Assembly (NCBI RefSeq): GCF_002799245.1
Contig: NZ_NEQV01000006.1
Location: 186,001 to 250,000, forward strand
DNA length: 64,000 bases
Reading direction: 5' to 3'
From: Stenotrophomonas maltophilia
Lineage (GTDB): Bacteria; Pseudomonadota; Gammaproteobacteria; Xanthomonadales; Xanthomonadaceae
Shown: positions 42,835-51,749 of the stretch, in pieces
Position numbering within the stretch: position 1 is the first letter of the stretch
Layout: every line of letters starts with the position of its first letter
Notes under the pieces: model-generated
Told to the model about the DNA's origin: nothing
Databases searched by the model: none
What the model saw: the letters and a program-made list of their open reading frames with translations, nothing else
Program-made: the position numbers and the translations under genes

Positions 42835-43224
42835 ATGTCACAGCGTGATGTCGTTTTCCCCGCCGGGCGCCAGGCCCTGTACGAACGCAACCGTTACTCG
42901 CCGGCGATCCGTTCCAATGGCTTCCTGTTCGTTTCCGGCCAGGTCGGTAGCCGCGAGGACGGTTCGCCCGAGCCGGACTTCGAAGCGCAGGTGCGCCGCG
43001 CCTTCGGGAATCTCAATGCGGTGCTGGCCGCTGCGGGCTGCACGTTCGATGACGTGGTCGACGTGACCGTGTTCCTGGTCGATCCGGAGAAGAACTTCGA
43101 GAAGGCCTGGGCAATCGTGCCCGAGTATTGGGGCGAGGCGCCGCACCCGACCCTGACCGGCATCGGCGTGACCTGGCTGTATGGGTTCCAGTTCGAGATC
43201 AAGGTGATCGCGAAGCTGCCGTGA
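42835..43224 (+). CDS. RidA-family enamine/imine deaminase
   Basis: This 129-aa YjgF/YER057c/UK114 protein starts MSQRDVVFPAGRQALYERN and has SGQVGSREDGSP near residue 37 and FVDVTVFLVD-type core strands. RidA proteins hydrolyse reactive imines and enamines from amino-acid metabolism. The canonical Arg near residue 105 is not obvious (the region reads HPTLTGIGVTWL), so it may be a divergent subgroup with another substrate. The divergent LysR gene is its likely regulator. Confidence 0.85.
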   Translation: MSQRDVVFPAGRQALYERNRYSPAIRSNGFLFVSGQVGSREDGSPEPDFEAQVRRAFGNLNAVLAAAGCTFDDVVDVTVFLVDPEKNFEKAWAIVPEYWGEAPHPTLTGIGVTWLYGFQFEIKVIAKLP

Positions 43225-43231
43225 CCATTAC

Positions 43232-43357
43232 TGTAGAGCCGAGCCCATGCTCGGCTGGTCGTACGAAAGCAGCCGAGCGTGGGCTCGGCTCTACAGACGG
43301 CATCCCGGTGTCCGACCCCACTGGCCGGAAGGCGTGTCGACCAAGGTCGACACCTAC
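43232..43357. repeat. GTAG hairpin pair plus a third hairpin
   Basis: An intact inverted pair spans 43232-43295 (TGTAGAGCCGAGCCC...GGCTCGGCTCTACA), immediately past the RidA stop. A GTCGACC-stem copy spans 43334-43357 and ends CTAC. Confidence 0.85.
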
Positions 43358-43394
43358 CAGAGCACATGTGCGCGGCGCACCCGAACGGCGGGTT

Positions 43395-43433
43395 GGGGTC
43401 AGAGCCCTTTCCCGAGGAAAGGGATCCGACCCC
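43395..43433. repeat. GGGGTC...GACCCC palindrome
   Basis: This 39-bp palindrome has the stem GCCCTTTCC..GGAAAGGG. It stands between the RidA gene and the metal-efflux operon. Confidence 0.85.
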
Positions 43434-43480
43434 ACGCCACCCACCTGAACGGGAGATTCCGACGGATTCCCGAAGCGGCC

Positions 43481-43493
43481 ATTGATATTGTAT
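43481..43493 (+). promoter_or_regulatory. Candidate operator upstream of the metal-efflux operon
   Basis: The sequence TTGATATTGTATCCGG contains a short palindrome GATA-TTG-TATC about 35 bp before the first start codon of the czc-like operon, where a metal-responsive regulator could bind. No -35/-10 pair is convincing by eye. Confidence 0.25.
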
Positions 43494-43524
43494 CCGGCGA
43501 AAACCGCTTGCTAGCCTCCCCTTC

Positions 43525-43857
43525 ATGCGCTGGATCACCCGCCACCTCCGTTCGACCCTGCTGATGCTGCTGATGGCGGCGTTCGTGGTCGTGCCGGTGG
43601 CCGACGCGCTGGCATGCACGGTGGAACCGCACGCCAGCACGGTGCATGTGGAATCCACACCGGATTCCGATGGCGATACCGACGGCAAGCATGTCGGCGC
43701 CTGTGGCCACAACCACTGCCACCACTCCAATCTGAGCCTGCCGGCCAGTACCCTCGCCGCCTTCGGTGCGCCACTGCCGGCGCGCTGGATGAATGCCGGC
43801 GACGCGGCGACCTATGCGGTTGCCCAGGATGAATTGACGCGTCCTCCCCGGGCGTGA
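43525..43857 (+). CDS. Periplasmic His-rich protein (CzcI-like)
   Basis: This 110-aa secreted protein has a signal peptide to about residue 30 (VPVADALA) and a metal-binding-looking DSDGDTDGKHVGACGHNHCHH. It heads the czc-type operon 56 bp before the outer-membrane gene. Small His-rich proteins such as CzcI or CzcE stand in the same place in other metal-resistance operons and act as sensors or buffers. The sequence supports periplasmic metal binding, while the precise family is uncertain. Confidence 0.7.
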   Translation: MRWITRHLRSTLLMLLMAAFVVVPVADALACTVEPHASTVHVESTPDSDGDTDGKHVGACGHNHCHHSNLSLPASTLAAFGAPLPARWMNAGDAATYAVAQDELTRPPRA

Positions 43858-43913
43858 GTTGAGCGCGTCCCGCATTCGCGGGCTTCGGTTCCCCTCACCT
43901 CCGGAAATTTTTC

Positions 43914-45167
43914 ATGTCGACCCTGACACGTCGGCCGCTGCGTGCGGCCGGGCTGGTCGTCGCTGTGTTGCTGGGCCTGGCCCCGGCAGCATCGGTGATG
44001 GCGCAAGCCGCTCCTTCCTACGACACCCTGCTTGAACGCCTGGACCAGCTGCCCGGCACCCGCGTCGGCACGGCGCTGGCCGAGGCCGCCGATGCGCGCG
44101 CCGACCAGGCCCGCGCATTGCCCAACCCTTCCCTGTCCTGGTCTGCCGAAAATGCCTGGGGCACCGGCTCCTATGGCGGCATGGGCAAGGCCGACAGTGT
44201 GCTTACCCTGTCCCAGCCGCTGGAGGTCTGGGGGCAGCGCGGCGCGCGCGTCCGTGCCGCCCGCGCCGAGGCACAGGCGGCCAACCTGCGTGGCACCCAG
44301 AGCCGCAGCGACGTGGCCAGCCAGCTGGCGGTGGTCTACGCACAGGCGGAAAGTGCACTGCGCCGCTACGCCCTGGCCGAAGAGGCACTGAGCCTCACCC
44401 GCGATGACGCCGACGCTGTCAACGCGATGGTCAGGCAAGGGCGCGAACCGCAGCTGCGCGCGGTGCAGGCGCAGAGCGAGGTGGCCAATGCCAGCGCCTC
44501 GCTGGATGAGGCGCAGGCCTTCCGCGACGCCGCGCTGGCCCGCCTGGCCGGTGCCGCGCTGCTGGATGCGCCGGTGCAGTCGATCGACAACAGCCTGCTC
44601 GACCGTGCCCCGCCGCTGCCTCGTGGTGCGACCGATGTGGCGCTGGCGGTGCGCATCGCCGAGGCCGAAGCCGATGCGGCCGGCAAGCTGGTCGACGTGG
44701 AGCGCAAGCGCGCCCTGCCCGACCTCAGCGTCACCGCCGCGCAGACCCGCTTCCGCGAAGGCGGCGAGCGTGCCTACAACCTCGGGGTCAGCCTCAGCAT
44801 CCCGCTGTTCGACCGCAACCGCGGTGGCATCCGCGCCGCCAATGCCGACCAGCGCGCGGCCGAGGCACGCCTGGACCAGCAGCGCCGCGACAGCGAGGCC
44901 GCACGCCTCTCCGCCGTGGCCGGACTGAAAGCGGCCGGCAGCCGTACCCGGGCCGCCGATGAAAGCGTGGTCGCCGCCGAAGAGGCGTATCGCCTGGCCC
45001 GCGTCGGCTTCGACGCCGGACGCATCTCGCAGCTGGAACTGCGCAGCACGCGCAGCGCCCTCATCGCCGCCCGCGGCACCGCCGTGGATGCGCGCCTGTC
45101 GCGCGTCGGCGCGGAAATCGATCTTGCCCGCCTTGAAGGGCGCGCACCTTTTGTGGAGGCCAAATGA
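43914..45167 (+). CDS. czcC: Outer-membrane efflux protein (CzcC/TolC family)
   Basis: This 417-aa TolC-like protein has a signal peptide to about residue 30 (SVMAQA) and two repeated helical/beta halves. Typical family sequences are present (RALPNPSLSWSAE, LPDLSVTAAQTRF, AEEAYRLARVGFDAGRIS). It forms the outer-membrane channel of a tripartite metal-export pump. The stop overlaps the next start by four bases. Confidence 0.9.
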   Translation: MSTLTRRPLRAAGLVVAVLLGLAPAASVMAQAAPSYDTLLERLDQLPGTRVGTALAEAADARADQARALPNPSLSWSAENAWGTGSYGGMGKADSVLTLSQPLEVWGQRGARVRAARAEAQAANLRGTQSRSDVASQLAVVYAQAESALRRYALAEEALSLTRDDADAVNAMVRQGREPQLRAVQAQSEVANASASLDEAQAFRDAALARLAGAALLDAPVQSIDNSLLDRAPPLPRGATDVALAVRIAEAEADAAGKLVDVERKRALPDLSVTAAQTRFREGGERAYNLGVSLSIPLFDRNRGGIRAANADQRAAEARLDQQRRDSEAARLSAVAGLKAAGSRTRAADESVVAAEEAYRLARVGFDAGRISQLELRSTRSALIAARGTAVDARLSRVGAEIDLARLEGRAPFVEAK

Positions 45168-46369
45168 CTCTCTCCCGTACTTTCCCGCTGATCGGCGGCG
45201 TGCTGCTGACCGTCCTGCTGGCCGGCTGCGCTGGCAATGCGCAGACGCCTGCAAATGAAGACCCCGCTGCGGCCAAGGCCGGCACGGACGACGGCCATGG
45301 CCATGCGACCGACAGCAAGGAGGCCAAGGCCGAATCCGCGAAAGCGCCCGCCGACGCTGATGAGGGTGTCGTGCAGTTGACGCCTGAGCAGATCAAGGCA
45401 TCCGGAATTGAAGTCGTCGCGATCGGTCGCGGTGGCGGCGGCTCCACGCGCCTGTCCGGCCGGGTCGAACCGTCGGTCGGTGCACGCGCCTCGGTGGCTT
45501 CGACCGTGACCGGCCGCGTCGAGCGCGTGCTGGTCGCGCCGGGCACGGCGGTGAAGCAGAACCAGGCATTGGCCATCGTGGTCAGTGGTGAGGCTGCGGT
45601 GTTCCGTGCCAATGCGCTGGCCGCATCGGCCGAGGCCGAGGCCGCACGCCTGGCCTATGGCCGTGACAAGGCGCTGGTCGACCAGGGCGTGGTCGCCCGC
45701 CAGGAAATGGAAGCCTCGCGCGCACGTTCGCTGGCGGCACAGGCCCAGGCCGCGGCCGCGCAGGCCCAGGCCGCCGCCAACGGTGCGCCCGATGCCAGTG
45801 GCCGCGTGCGCATCACCAGTCCGGTGGCCGGCATCGTCGGCAACGTGCAGGTCACTCCGGGTGGTGTGGTCGCCGCCGGCAGCGCAGTAGCCGATGTCGC
45901 CGACCCGGCAATGAACGAGCTGGTGTTCACCGCGCCGCCGGCGCTGGCCGCGCAGGTCACGCCGGGCATGAAGCTGGAGGTGAGCGTACCGGGCGGCAGC
46001 TTCACCGCCACCGTCACCGGTTCGGCCGCCGATGTGCGCCAGCAGGGCGGCGTCGCGGTGATCCGTGCCACGCCGGTGAATGCCGCGTTGCCGCCGGCCG
46101 GTTCGCCGGTCTCGGCCGTGGTGGTCACCGAAGGCCAGGAGGGCTCGCTCAGTGTGCCCGCCGATGCAGTGCAGAACGTCGATGGCAGCAGTGCGGTGTT
46201 CGTCGCCGTCGAAGGCGGCTTCAAGGCGCAGCCAGTCCTGGCCGGGCGCCGTGCCGGTGACCGCATCGAGATCCTCGGTGGGCTGACCGGCAGCGAGCGC
46301 ATCGTCGGTGCCAATGCCTTCCTGCTCAAGGCCGAACTGGCCAAGGGCGAAGCCGAGCACGGCCACTGA
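45164..46369 (+). CDS. czcB: Periplasmic adaptor lipoprotein (CzcB family)
   Basis: This 401-aa membrane-fusion protein has the lipobox LLAGCAG near residue 20, which anchors it as a lipoprotein. A His/Asp-containing stretch follows (DDGHGHATDSKEA), then the adaptor barrel-sandwich/hairpin domains. The C-terminus HGH may also bind metal. It links the inner-membrane pump with the TolC-like channel. Metal-specific adaptors of the Czc family carry similar His-rich leaders. Confidence 0.9.
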   Translation: MTLSRTFPLIGGVLLTVLLAGCAGNAQTPANEDPAAAKAGTDDGHGHATDSKEAKAESAKAPADADEGVVQLTPEQIKASGIEVVAIGRGGGGSTRLSGRVEPSVGARASVASTVTGRVERVLVAPGTAVKQNQALAIVVSGEAAVFRANALAASAEAEAARLAYGRDKALVDQGVVARQEMEASRARSLAAQAQAAAAQAQAAANGAPDASGRVRITSPVAGIVGNVQVTPGGVVAAGSAVADVADPAMNELVFTAPPALAAQVTPGMKLEVSVPGGSFTATVTGSAADVRQQGGVAVIRATPVNAALPPAGSPVSAVVVTEGQEGSLSVPADAVQNVDGSSAVFVAVEGGFKAQPVLAGRRAGDRIEILGGLTGSERIVGANAFLLKAELAKGEAEHGH

Positions 46370-46379
46370 GGAGGCGACC

Positions 46380-49300
46380 ATGTTCAAGCTGATCATTGAA
46401 ACAGCGGTGCGCCACCGCTGGCTGGTGGTGTTCATGGCGGCGCTGATCGCCGCGGTGGGCCTGTTCCAGCTGGGCAAGCTGCCGATCGACGCGGTGCCGG
46501 ACATCACCAACCGCCAGGTGCAGATCAACACGGTGGCACCGGCGCTGACACCGGAGCAGATCGAGCGGCAGGTGACCTATCCGCTGGAAACCGCGCTGGC
46601 CGGCATTCCCGGCCTGACCACCACGCGTTCGTTGTCGCGCAATGGCTTCTCGCAGGTCACCGCGATCTTCACCGATGCGACCGACATCTACTTCGCGCGC
46701 CAGCAGGTGGCCGAGCGCATGCGCGAAGCCTCCGAAGACCTGCCCGATGGTGCGTCACCGATGCTGTCGCCGGTCACCACCGGCCTCGGCGAGGTGCTGA
46801 TGTGGACGGTGGACTTCACCACCTTCGATCCGGCCAAGCTGGCCAAGCCCGGTGAAGCGGGCTGGCAGGCCGGCGAGGTCTACCGCACGCCGGAAGGCAA
46901 CCTGCTGCGTACACCCGAAGAGCGTGCGACCTACCTGCGCACCGTGCAGGACTGGATCATCGCGCCGCAGATGCGTTCCAGCCCGGGGCTGGCCGGCGTC
47001 GATACGGTCGGCGGCTACGTGAAGGAGTACGGCGTGCATCCGGACAGCGCCCGGCTGGCCGCGCACGGCCTCGGCCTGGCCGACCTGGTCACCGCCCTGC
47101 AGCGTTCCAACGTGCAGGCCGGTGCCGGTTTCGTACAGCGTGCCGGTGAAGGCCTGGTGGTGCGAGCCGATGGCCTGGCGCTGACCACCGACGATCTGGC
47201 ACAGGCCCCGGTGGCCACCCGCAATGGCGTGGTGGTGCGCGTTGCCGATGTGGCCGAGGTCGAACTCAGCCGCGCGCCGCGCCTGGGTGCGGCCAGCCGC
47301 AATGGCCATGAAGCCGTGCTGGGTACCGCGCTGATGATCGCCGGTGGCAACAGCCGCACCGTGGCCCAGGCCGCCGCTGCGCGCCTGGAACAGGTGAACA
47401 AGTCGCTGCCGGCCGACATCGTGGCCGCGCCGGTGCTGGACCGCAGCGTGCTGGTCAATTCCACCATCAAGACCGTGGCCAAGAACCTCACCGAGGGCGC
47501 GCTGCTGGTGGTGGTGGTGCTGTTCCTGCTGCTGGGCAACCTGCGTGCAGCGACGATCACCGCGCTGGTGATTCCGCTGTCGTTCCTGTTTGCAGTGATC
47601 GGCATGAACCGCTTCGGCATCAGCGGCAACCTGATGAGCCTGGGTGCGCTGGACTTCGGCATCCTGGTGGACGGTGCGGTGATCGTGGTCGAATCGACCC
47701 TGCTGATGCTGGGCCAGCGCCGCGCCGAGCTGGGCCGTGCATTGACCGCCATGGAACGCCTGCGCGTAGCCGCCGATTCGGCACTCAAGATGGCGCGACC
47801 GGCGGCGTTCGGCCAGCTGATCATCCTGCTGGTGTTCGCGCCGATCCTCACCCTGGAAGGTGTGGAGGGCAAGACGTTCCACCCGATGGCAGCGACCTTC
47901 ATGCTGGCCCTGGTCGGTGCCTTCATCTTCTCCTTCACCTTCGTGCCGGCGATGGCTGCACTGCTGGTGCGCGAGCCCAAGGTGAAGGACGGTGAGGCGC
48001 ATGCGGACGATGGCGAGCACGAGACGAAACTGATCCGCGTGCTGCGTGCGCGCATCGAGCCGGTGGTCCGCAAGGCCGTGGCGCATCCGCGCACGGTGCT
48101 GGCTGGTGCGGTGATGATGGTGGTGGTGGGCATCGGCTCGTTCTCGCTGCTGGGCCGCGAGTTCATGCCGACGCTGGACGAAGGCAACGTGGCGATGCAG
48201 GCCCTGCGCGTACCGTCGACCTCGCTGGAGCAGTCACTGGCGATGCAGCTGGCACTTGAGAAGGCGATCGCCAAACAGCCGGAAGTGGAAACCGTGTTCT
48301 CGCGTACCGGTACCGCCGAGGCGGCGATCGACCCGATGCCGACCAACATCTCCGACAGCGTGATCGTGCTGAAGCCGCGCAAGGACTGGCCCGATCCGAA
48401 GCTGGGCAAGGACGCTCTGGTTGCGCGCTTCGAGAAGCTGGCCGGGCAGCAGCTGGGCAACAGCTTCGAGTTCAGCCAGCCGATCGAGCTGCGCTTCAAC
48501 GAGCTGATTTCCGGCGTGCGTACCGACCTGGCAGTGATGATCTTCGGCGATGACTTCAGCCAGCTGCAGAAGGTCGCCGACCAGGTGGCACTGAAGCTGC
48601 GTGCGGTGAACGGCGCGGCCGACGTGCGGGTGGAACAGATCTCCGGCCTGCCCACGCTCAACGTGGCGATCGACCACGTAGCGGCAGCGCAGTACGGGCT
48701 GACCGCTGCGGATGTGAGTGATGCGCTGTCCACCGGCATCGGCGGCACGGCTGCCGGCAAGATCTTCGAAGGTGATCGCCGCTTCAACGTGGTGGTGCGC
48801 CTGGACGATGCCTCGCGCAACGATCCGGACCAGCTGGCCTCGCTGCCGATCGCCACACCGTCCGGGTTGGTGATCCCGTTGTCGTCGGTGGCGCGCATCA
48901 CGGTCAGCGAGGGGCCGAACCAGATCAGCCGCAACAACGGCAGCCGTCGCGTGGTGGTGCAGGCCAACGTGCGTGGTCGTGACCTGGGCGGTTTCGTCGG
49001 CGAGGCGCAGGCGGCGGTGGCCGACGTGGCACTACCGCCGGGTGCCTACCTGACCTGGGGTGGCCAGTTCGAGAACCTGCAGCGTGCCGAGAAGCGGCTG
49101 GCGACGGTGGTACCGGTGGTGTTCCTGCTGATCGGCAGCCTGCTGTTCATGGCCCTGCGCAGCGGCAAGGAAGCCATTCTGGTGTTCAGCTGCGTGCCAT
49201 TGGCACTGGTCGGCGGCATCCTCGCGCTGCTGCTGCGTGGCATGCCGTTCTCGGTGTCGGCGGCGGTCGGCTTCATCGCTGTCTCCGGCGTGGCGACCTT

Positions 49301-49589
49301 GAATGGCCTGGTACTGATGCAAGCGATCCGCGAACGCCTGGACGCCGGTGACCTGCCGTTGCAGGCAGCGATCAACGGTGCGTCCAGCCGCATCCGCGCG
49401 GTGCTGACCACGGCGCTGGTGGCGATTGTCGGCTTCATTCCGATGGCCATCGCCAGCGGTTCCGGCGCGGAGGTGCAGAAGCCGCTGGCGACGGTGGTGA
49501 TCGGCGGCCTGATCACCGCGACCGTACTGACCCTGCTGGTGCTGCCGACCTTCGCTGCACGGGTGGCCAAGCCGAGGGCGGTGGGATGA
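46380..49589 (+). CDS. czcA: Heavy-metal RND efflux pump (CzcA family)
   Basis: This 1069-aa inner-membrane proton/metal antiporter has twelve helices and two large periplasmic loops. The helix-4 motif LDFGILVDGAVIVVES keeps the Asp, Asp and Glu needed for proton coupling in CzcA-type pumps, pointing to divalent Zn/Co/Ni/Cd export. The open frame begins 24 codons earlier, inside czcB. The ATG at 46380, ten bases after the czcB stop and with GAGGCG just upstream, is the real start. Confidence 0.95.
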   Translation: MFKLIIETAVRHRWLVVFMAALIAAVGLFQLGKLPIDAVPDITNRQVQINTVAPALTPEQIERQVTYPLETALAGIPGLTTTRSLSRNGFSQVTAIFTDATDIYFARQQVAERMREASEDLPDGASPMLSPVTTGLGEVLMWTVDFTTFDPAKLAKPGEAGWQAGEVYRTPEGNLLRTPEERATYLRTVQDWIIAPQMRSSPGLAGVDTVGGYVKEYGVHPDSARLAAHGLGLADLVTALQRSNVQAGAGFVQRAGEGLVVRADGLALTTDDLAQAPVATRNGVVVRVADVAEVELSRAPRLGAASRNGHEAVLGTALMIAGGNSRTVAQAAAARLEQVNKSLPADIVAAPVLDRSVLVNSTIKTVAKNLTEGALLVVVVLFLLLGNLRAATITALVIPLSFLFAVIGMNRFGISGNLMSLGALDFGILVDGAVIVVESTLLMLGQRRAELGRALTAMERLRVAADSALKMARPAAFGQLIILLVFAPILTLEGVEGKTFHPMAATFMLALVGAFIFSFTFVPAMAALLVREPKVKDGEAHADDGEHETKLIRVLRARIEPVVRKAVAHPRTVLAGAVMMVVVGIGSFSLLGREFMPTLDEGNVAMQALRVPSTSLEQSLAMQLALEKAIAKQPEVETVFSRTGTAEAAIDPMPTNISDSVIVLKPRKDWPDPKLGKDALVARFEKLAGQQLGNSFEFSQPIELRFNELISGVRTDLAVMIFGDDFSQLQKVADQVALKLRAVNGAADVRVEQISGLPTLNVAIDHVAAAQYGLTAADVSDALSTGIGGTAAGKIFEGDRRFNVVVRLDDASRNDPDQLASLPIATPSGLVIPLSSVARITVSEGPNQISRNNGSRRVVVQANVRGRDLGGFVGEAQAAVADVALPPGAYLTWGGQFENLQRAEKRLATVVPVVFLLIGSLLFMALRSGKEAILVFSCVPLALVGGILALLLRGMPFSVSAAVGFIAVSGVATLNGLVLMQAIRERLDAGDLPLQAAINGASSRIRAVLTTALVAIVGFIPMAIASGSGAEVQKPLATVVIGGLITATVLTLLVLPTFAARVAKPRAVG

Positions 49590-49594
49590 GGTTG

Positions 49595-49676
49595 GGGGTC
49601 GGAGCCCTTTCCACAGGAAAGGGATCCGACCCCATGACCGGGTCGGATCCCCGCCCATCGGGCGGGGCTCTGACCC
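49595..49676. repeat. Two GGGGTC-type palindromes in tandem
   Basis: One copy (49595-49633) has the CCCTTTCC..GGAAAGGG stem. The other (49640-49676) has CCCCGCCC..GGGCGGGG. They sit directly after the czcA stop and before the convergent DUF885 gene, where they could act as a two-way terminator. Confidence 0.85.
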
Positions 49677-49689
49677 GATCACACGACGG

Positions 49690-51462
49690 TCAGGCCTTCT
49701 TGCGCTCGGCGATGTAGGCCTGGATCTGCTGTTCCAGCACCGGCAGCGGCACCGAGCCCTGCTTCAGCAGGGTGTCATGGAAGCCCTTGATGTCGAACTT
49801 GTCGCCCAGTTCCTTCTCGGCCTGCGCACGCAGGCGCACGATGGCGATCTCGCCGAGCTTGTAGCTCAGCGCCTGGCCCGGCCAGGAAATGTAGCGGTCC
49901 ACTTCAGTGGTCACTTCATGCTCGCTCAGCGCGGTGTGGTCACGCAGGTAGGCCAGCGCCTGCTCGCGGGTCCAGCCCTTGCTGTGCACGCCGGTGTCGA
50001 TCACCAGGCGCGCGGCACGCCACATCTCGTAGGTCAGGCGGCCGAAATCCTCGTACGGGGTTTCATAGATGCCCATCTCCACGCCCAGCTTCTCGCAGTA
50101 CAGCGCCCAGCCTTCGCCATAGGCAGAGATGTAGGCGTTGCGGCGGAACTCGGGCAGGTTCTTCTGTTCGGCGGCGATGGCGCCCTGCAGCGAATGGCCC
50201 GGATCGGATTCATGCAGGGTCAGCGCCGGCAGGTTGTACAGCGGGCGCGACGGCAGGTTGTAGGTGTTGAGCCAGTAGGTGCCCATGCCACCACGGCCGG
50301 CGGTCCAGAACGGTGCGATGTCCGGCGGCACCGGCACGATGGTGAAGCGGGCGCGCGGCAACGTCATGTACTTGCCGAGCTGGCCGTCCGCCCGCTTGGA
50401 GATCCACGCGGCACGCGACAGCAGTTCCTCCGGCGTCTTGGCATAGAACTGCGGGTCGGTGCGCAGGAAGGTCAGGAACTCGGCGAAGCTGCCCTTGAAC
50501 TTCACCTGCTTGATGATGTCGTTCATTTCCTTCTGGATACGCTCGACCTCACCCAGGCCGATGCGGTGGATCTCGTCCGGCGACAGGTCCAGCGTGGTGT
50601 ATTCGTGGATCTGCTGCCTGTAGTACGCCTTGCCGTCCGGCATTGCTTCGGCGGCCAGGGTGGTGCGCGCCTGCGGCACGTACTCGTTGACGAAGAAGCT
50701 GCGCAGCTGCTGGAACGCCGGCACCACCTTGCCGCTGATCGCCGCGCGCGCCTGCGCCTGCAGCTTGGCCTGTTCGGCGGCCGGGATGCTGTTGGGCAGC
50801 TTCTTGAACGGCGCGTACAGCGGCGACTCGGTCGGGTCCTTCAGTTCGGCAACGGTGGCGATGGACACTTCGCGACCATCGAGCACGGCGCGCGGCACGC
50901 TGAAGCCACGCTTCAGGCCGGCCCGCATGTTTTCGGTCTGCTGGTCGAAGTAGCGCGGCACATCGTTCAGGCGTGCGATGTAGTTCTGGTAGTCCTGCGC
51001 GGTCTTCATCTCGCGCCGGGCCATGAAGGACAGGTTGGACCAGAACGAGGAATCGGCGTTGAACGGCATCTCGTAGCCGCGCAGGCGCGTCTCTTCGGCC
51101 AGGTTGAACACCTGGTCGTGGTAGATCGCGTAGTTGACCTGGTTGTCGGGCGAGAGGGTCTTCGGGTCGATCTTCTTCAGCGCGGCCAGGGTCTCGTCCC
51201 ACACCTTCAGGCGTGCCTGCTGCGCGGCCGGGCCGATGTCGGGCATGCGGGTGGCGTTGGCCGGGGCGTCTTCGTCCTCGCTGGCCTCGCCGCCACCCTG
51301 CTGGCGCCACTTCCATTCCTTCTCGTACAGCGCGCGGAAGGCGGCATCGGCGGGCGATTCGGTAGCCACGCTGGCGGGCGCGGCGGCGGCGGGCGGCACG
51401 GCCAGGGCCACGGCGGGGGCGGACAGGGCGATCAACAGGGCAACGGCAAGACGGGTTTTCAC
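49690..51462 (-). CDS. DUF885 family peptidase
   Basis: This 590-aa secreted protein has a signal peptide (VALLIALSAPAVALA) and a long helical body. The zinc-peptidase-like motif HESDPGHSLQG near residue 415 is followed by YGEGWALYCEKLG, as in DUF885 metallopeptidases. It probably degrades peptides in the periplasm or on the cell surface. The start is a GTG at 51462, with another GTG two codons upstream. The longer frame upstream is not signal-like. Confidence 0.88.
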   Translation of the reverse strand: MKTRLAVALLIALSAPAVALAVPPAAAAPASVATESPADAAFRALYEKEWKWRQQGGGEASEDEDAPANATRMPDIGPAAQQARLKVWDETLAALKKIDPKTLSPDNQVNYAIYHDQVFNLAEETRLRGYEMPFNADSSFWSNLSFMARREMKTAQDYQNYIARLNDVPRYFDQQTENMRAGLKRGFSVPRAVLDGREVSIATVAELKDPTESPLYAPFKKLPNSIPAAEQAKLQAQARAAISGKVVPAFQQLRSFFVNEYVPQARTTLAAEAMPDGKAYYRQQIHEYTTLDLSPDEIHRIGLGEVERIQKEMNDIIKQVKFKGSFAEFLTFLRTDPQFYAKTPEELLSRAAWISKRADGQLGKYMTLPRARFTIVPVPPDIAPFWTAGRGGMGTYWLNTYNLPSRPLYNLPALTLHESDPGHSLQGAIAAEQKNLPEFRRNAYISAYGEGWALYCEKLGVEMGIYETPYEDFGRLTYEMWRAARLVIDTGVHSKGWTREQALAYLRDHTALSEHEVTTEVDRYISWPGQALSYKLGEIAIVRLRAQAEKELGDKFDIKGFHDTLLKQGSVPLPVLEQQIQAYIAERKKA

Positions 51463-51581
51463 GAGCACAGGTTCCCGGGAAGGCAGACCCCGATGATGGC
51501 ACCGCCCACAGCGCATGGCATGGGACGAAGGTCCTGCCTGCGCCGCAGGCAGGGCCGGGACCCCAGCGCCCAAGGCGCGAG

Positions 51582-51670
51582 GTAGAGCCGACCGCTGGTC
51601 GGCTGCTCTTCGCAGAACGGATGAATCCCCCGCACTGCACGCGGTAGTCGACTGGCCGTCGACCCTACCC
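51582..51670. repeat. Two GTAG hairpins of different stems
   Basis: GTAGAGCCGACCGCTGGTCGGCTGCTC starts at 51582. GTAGTCGACTGGCCGTCGACCCTAC starts at 51644. They lie in the 287-bp gap between the DUF885 and astacin genes. Confidence 0.75.
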
Positions 51671-51749
51671 CGTCACCTCTGACGACGGCGGACAGAATGG
51701 GGCCCGGCCTGCCGCCGGGCCCCTTGTCAATGATGGGAAGACTTCCCCG

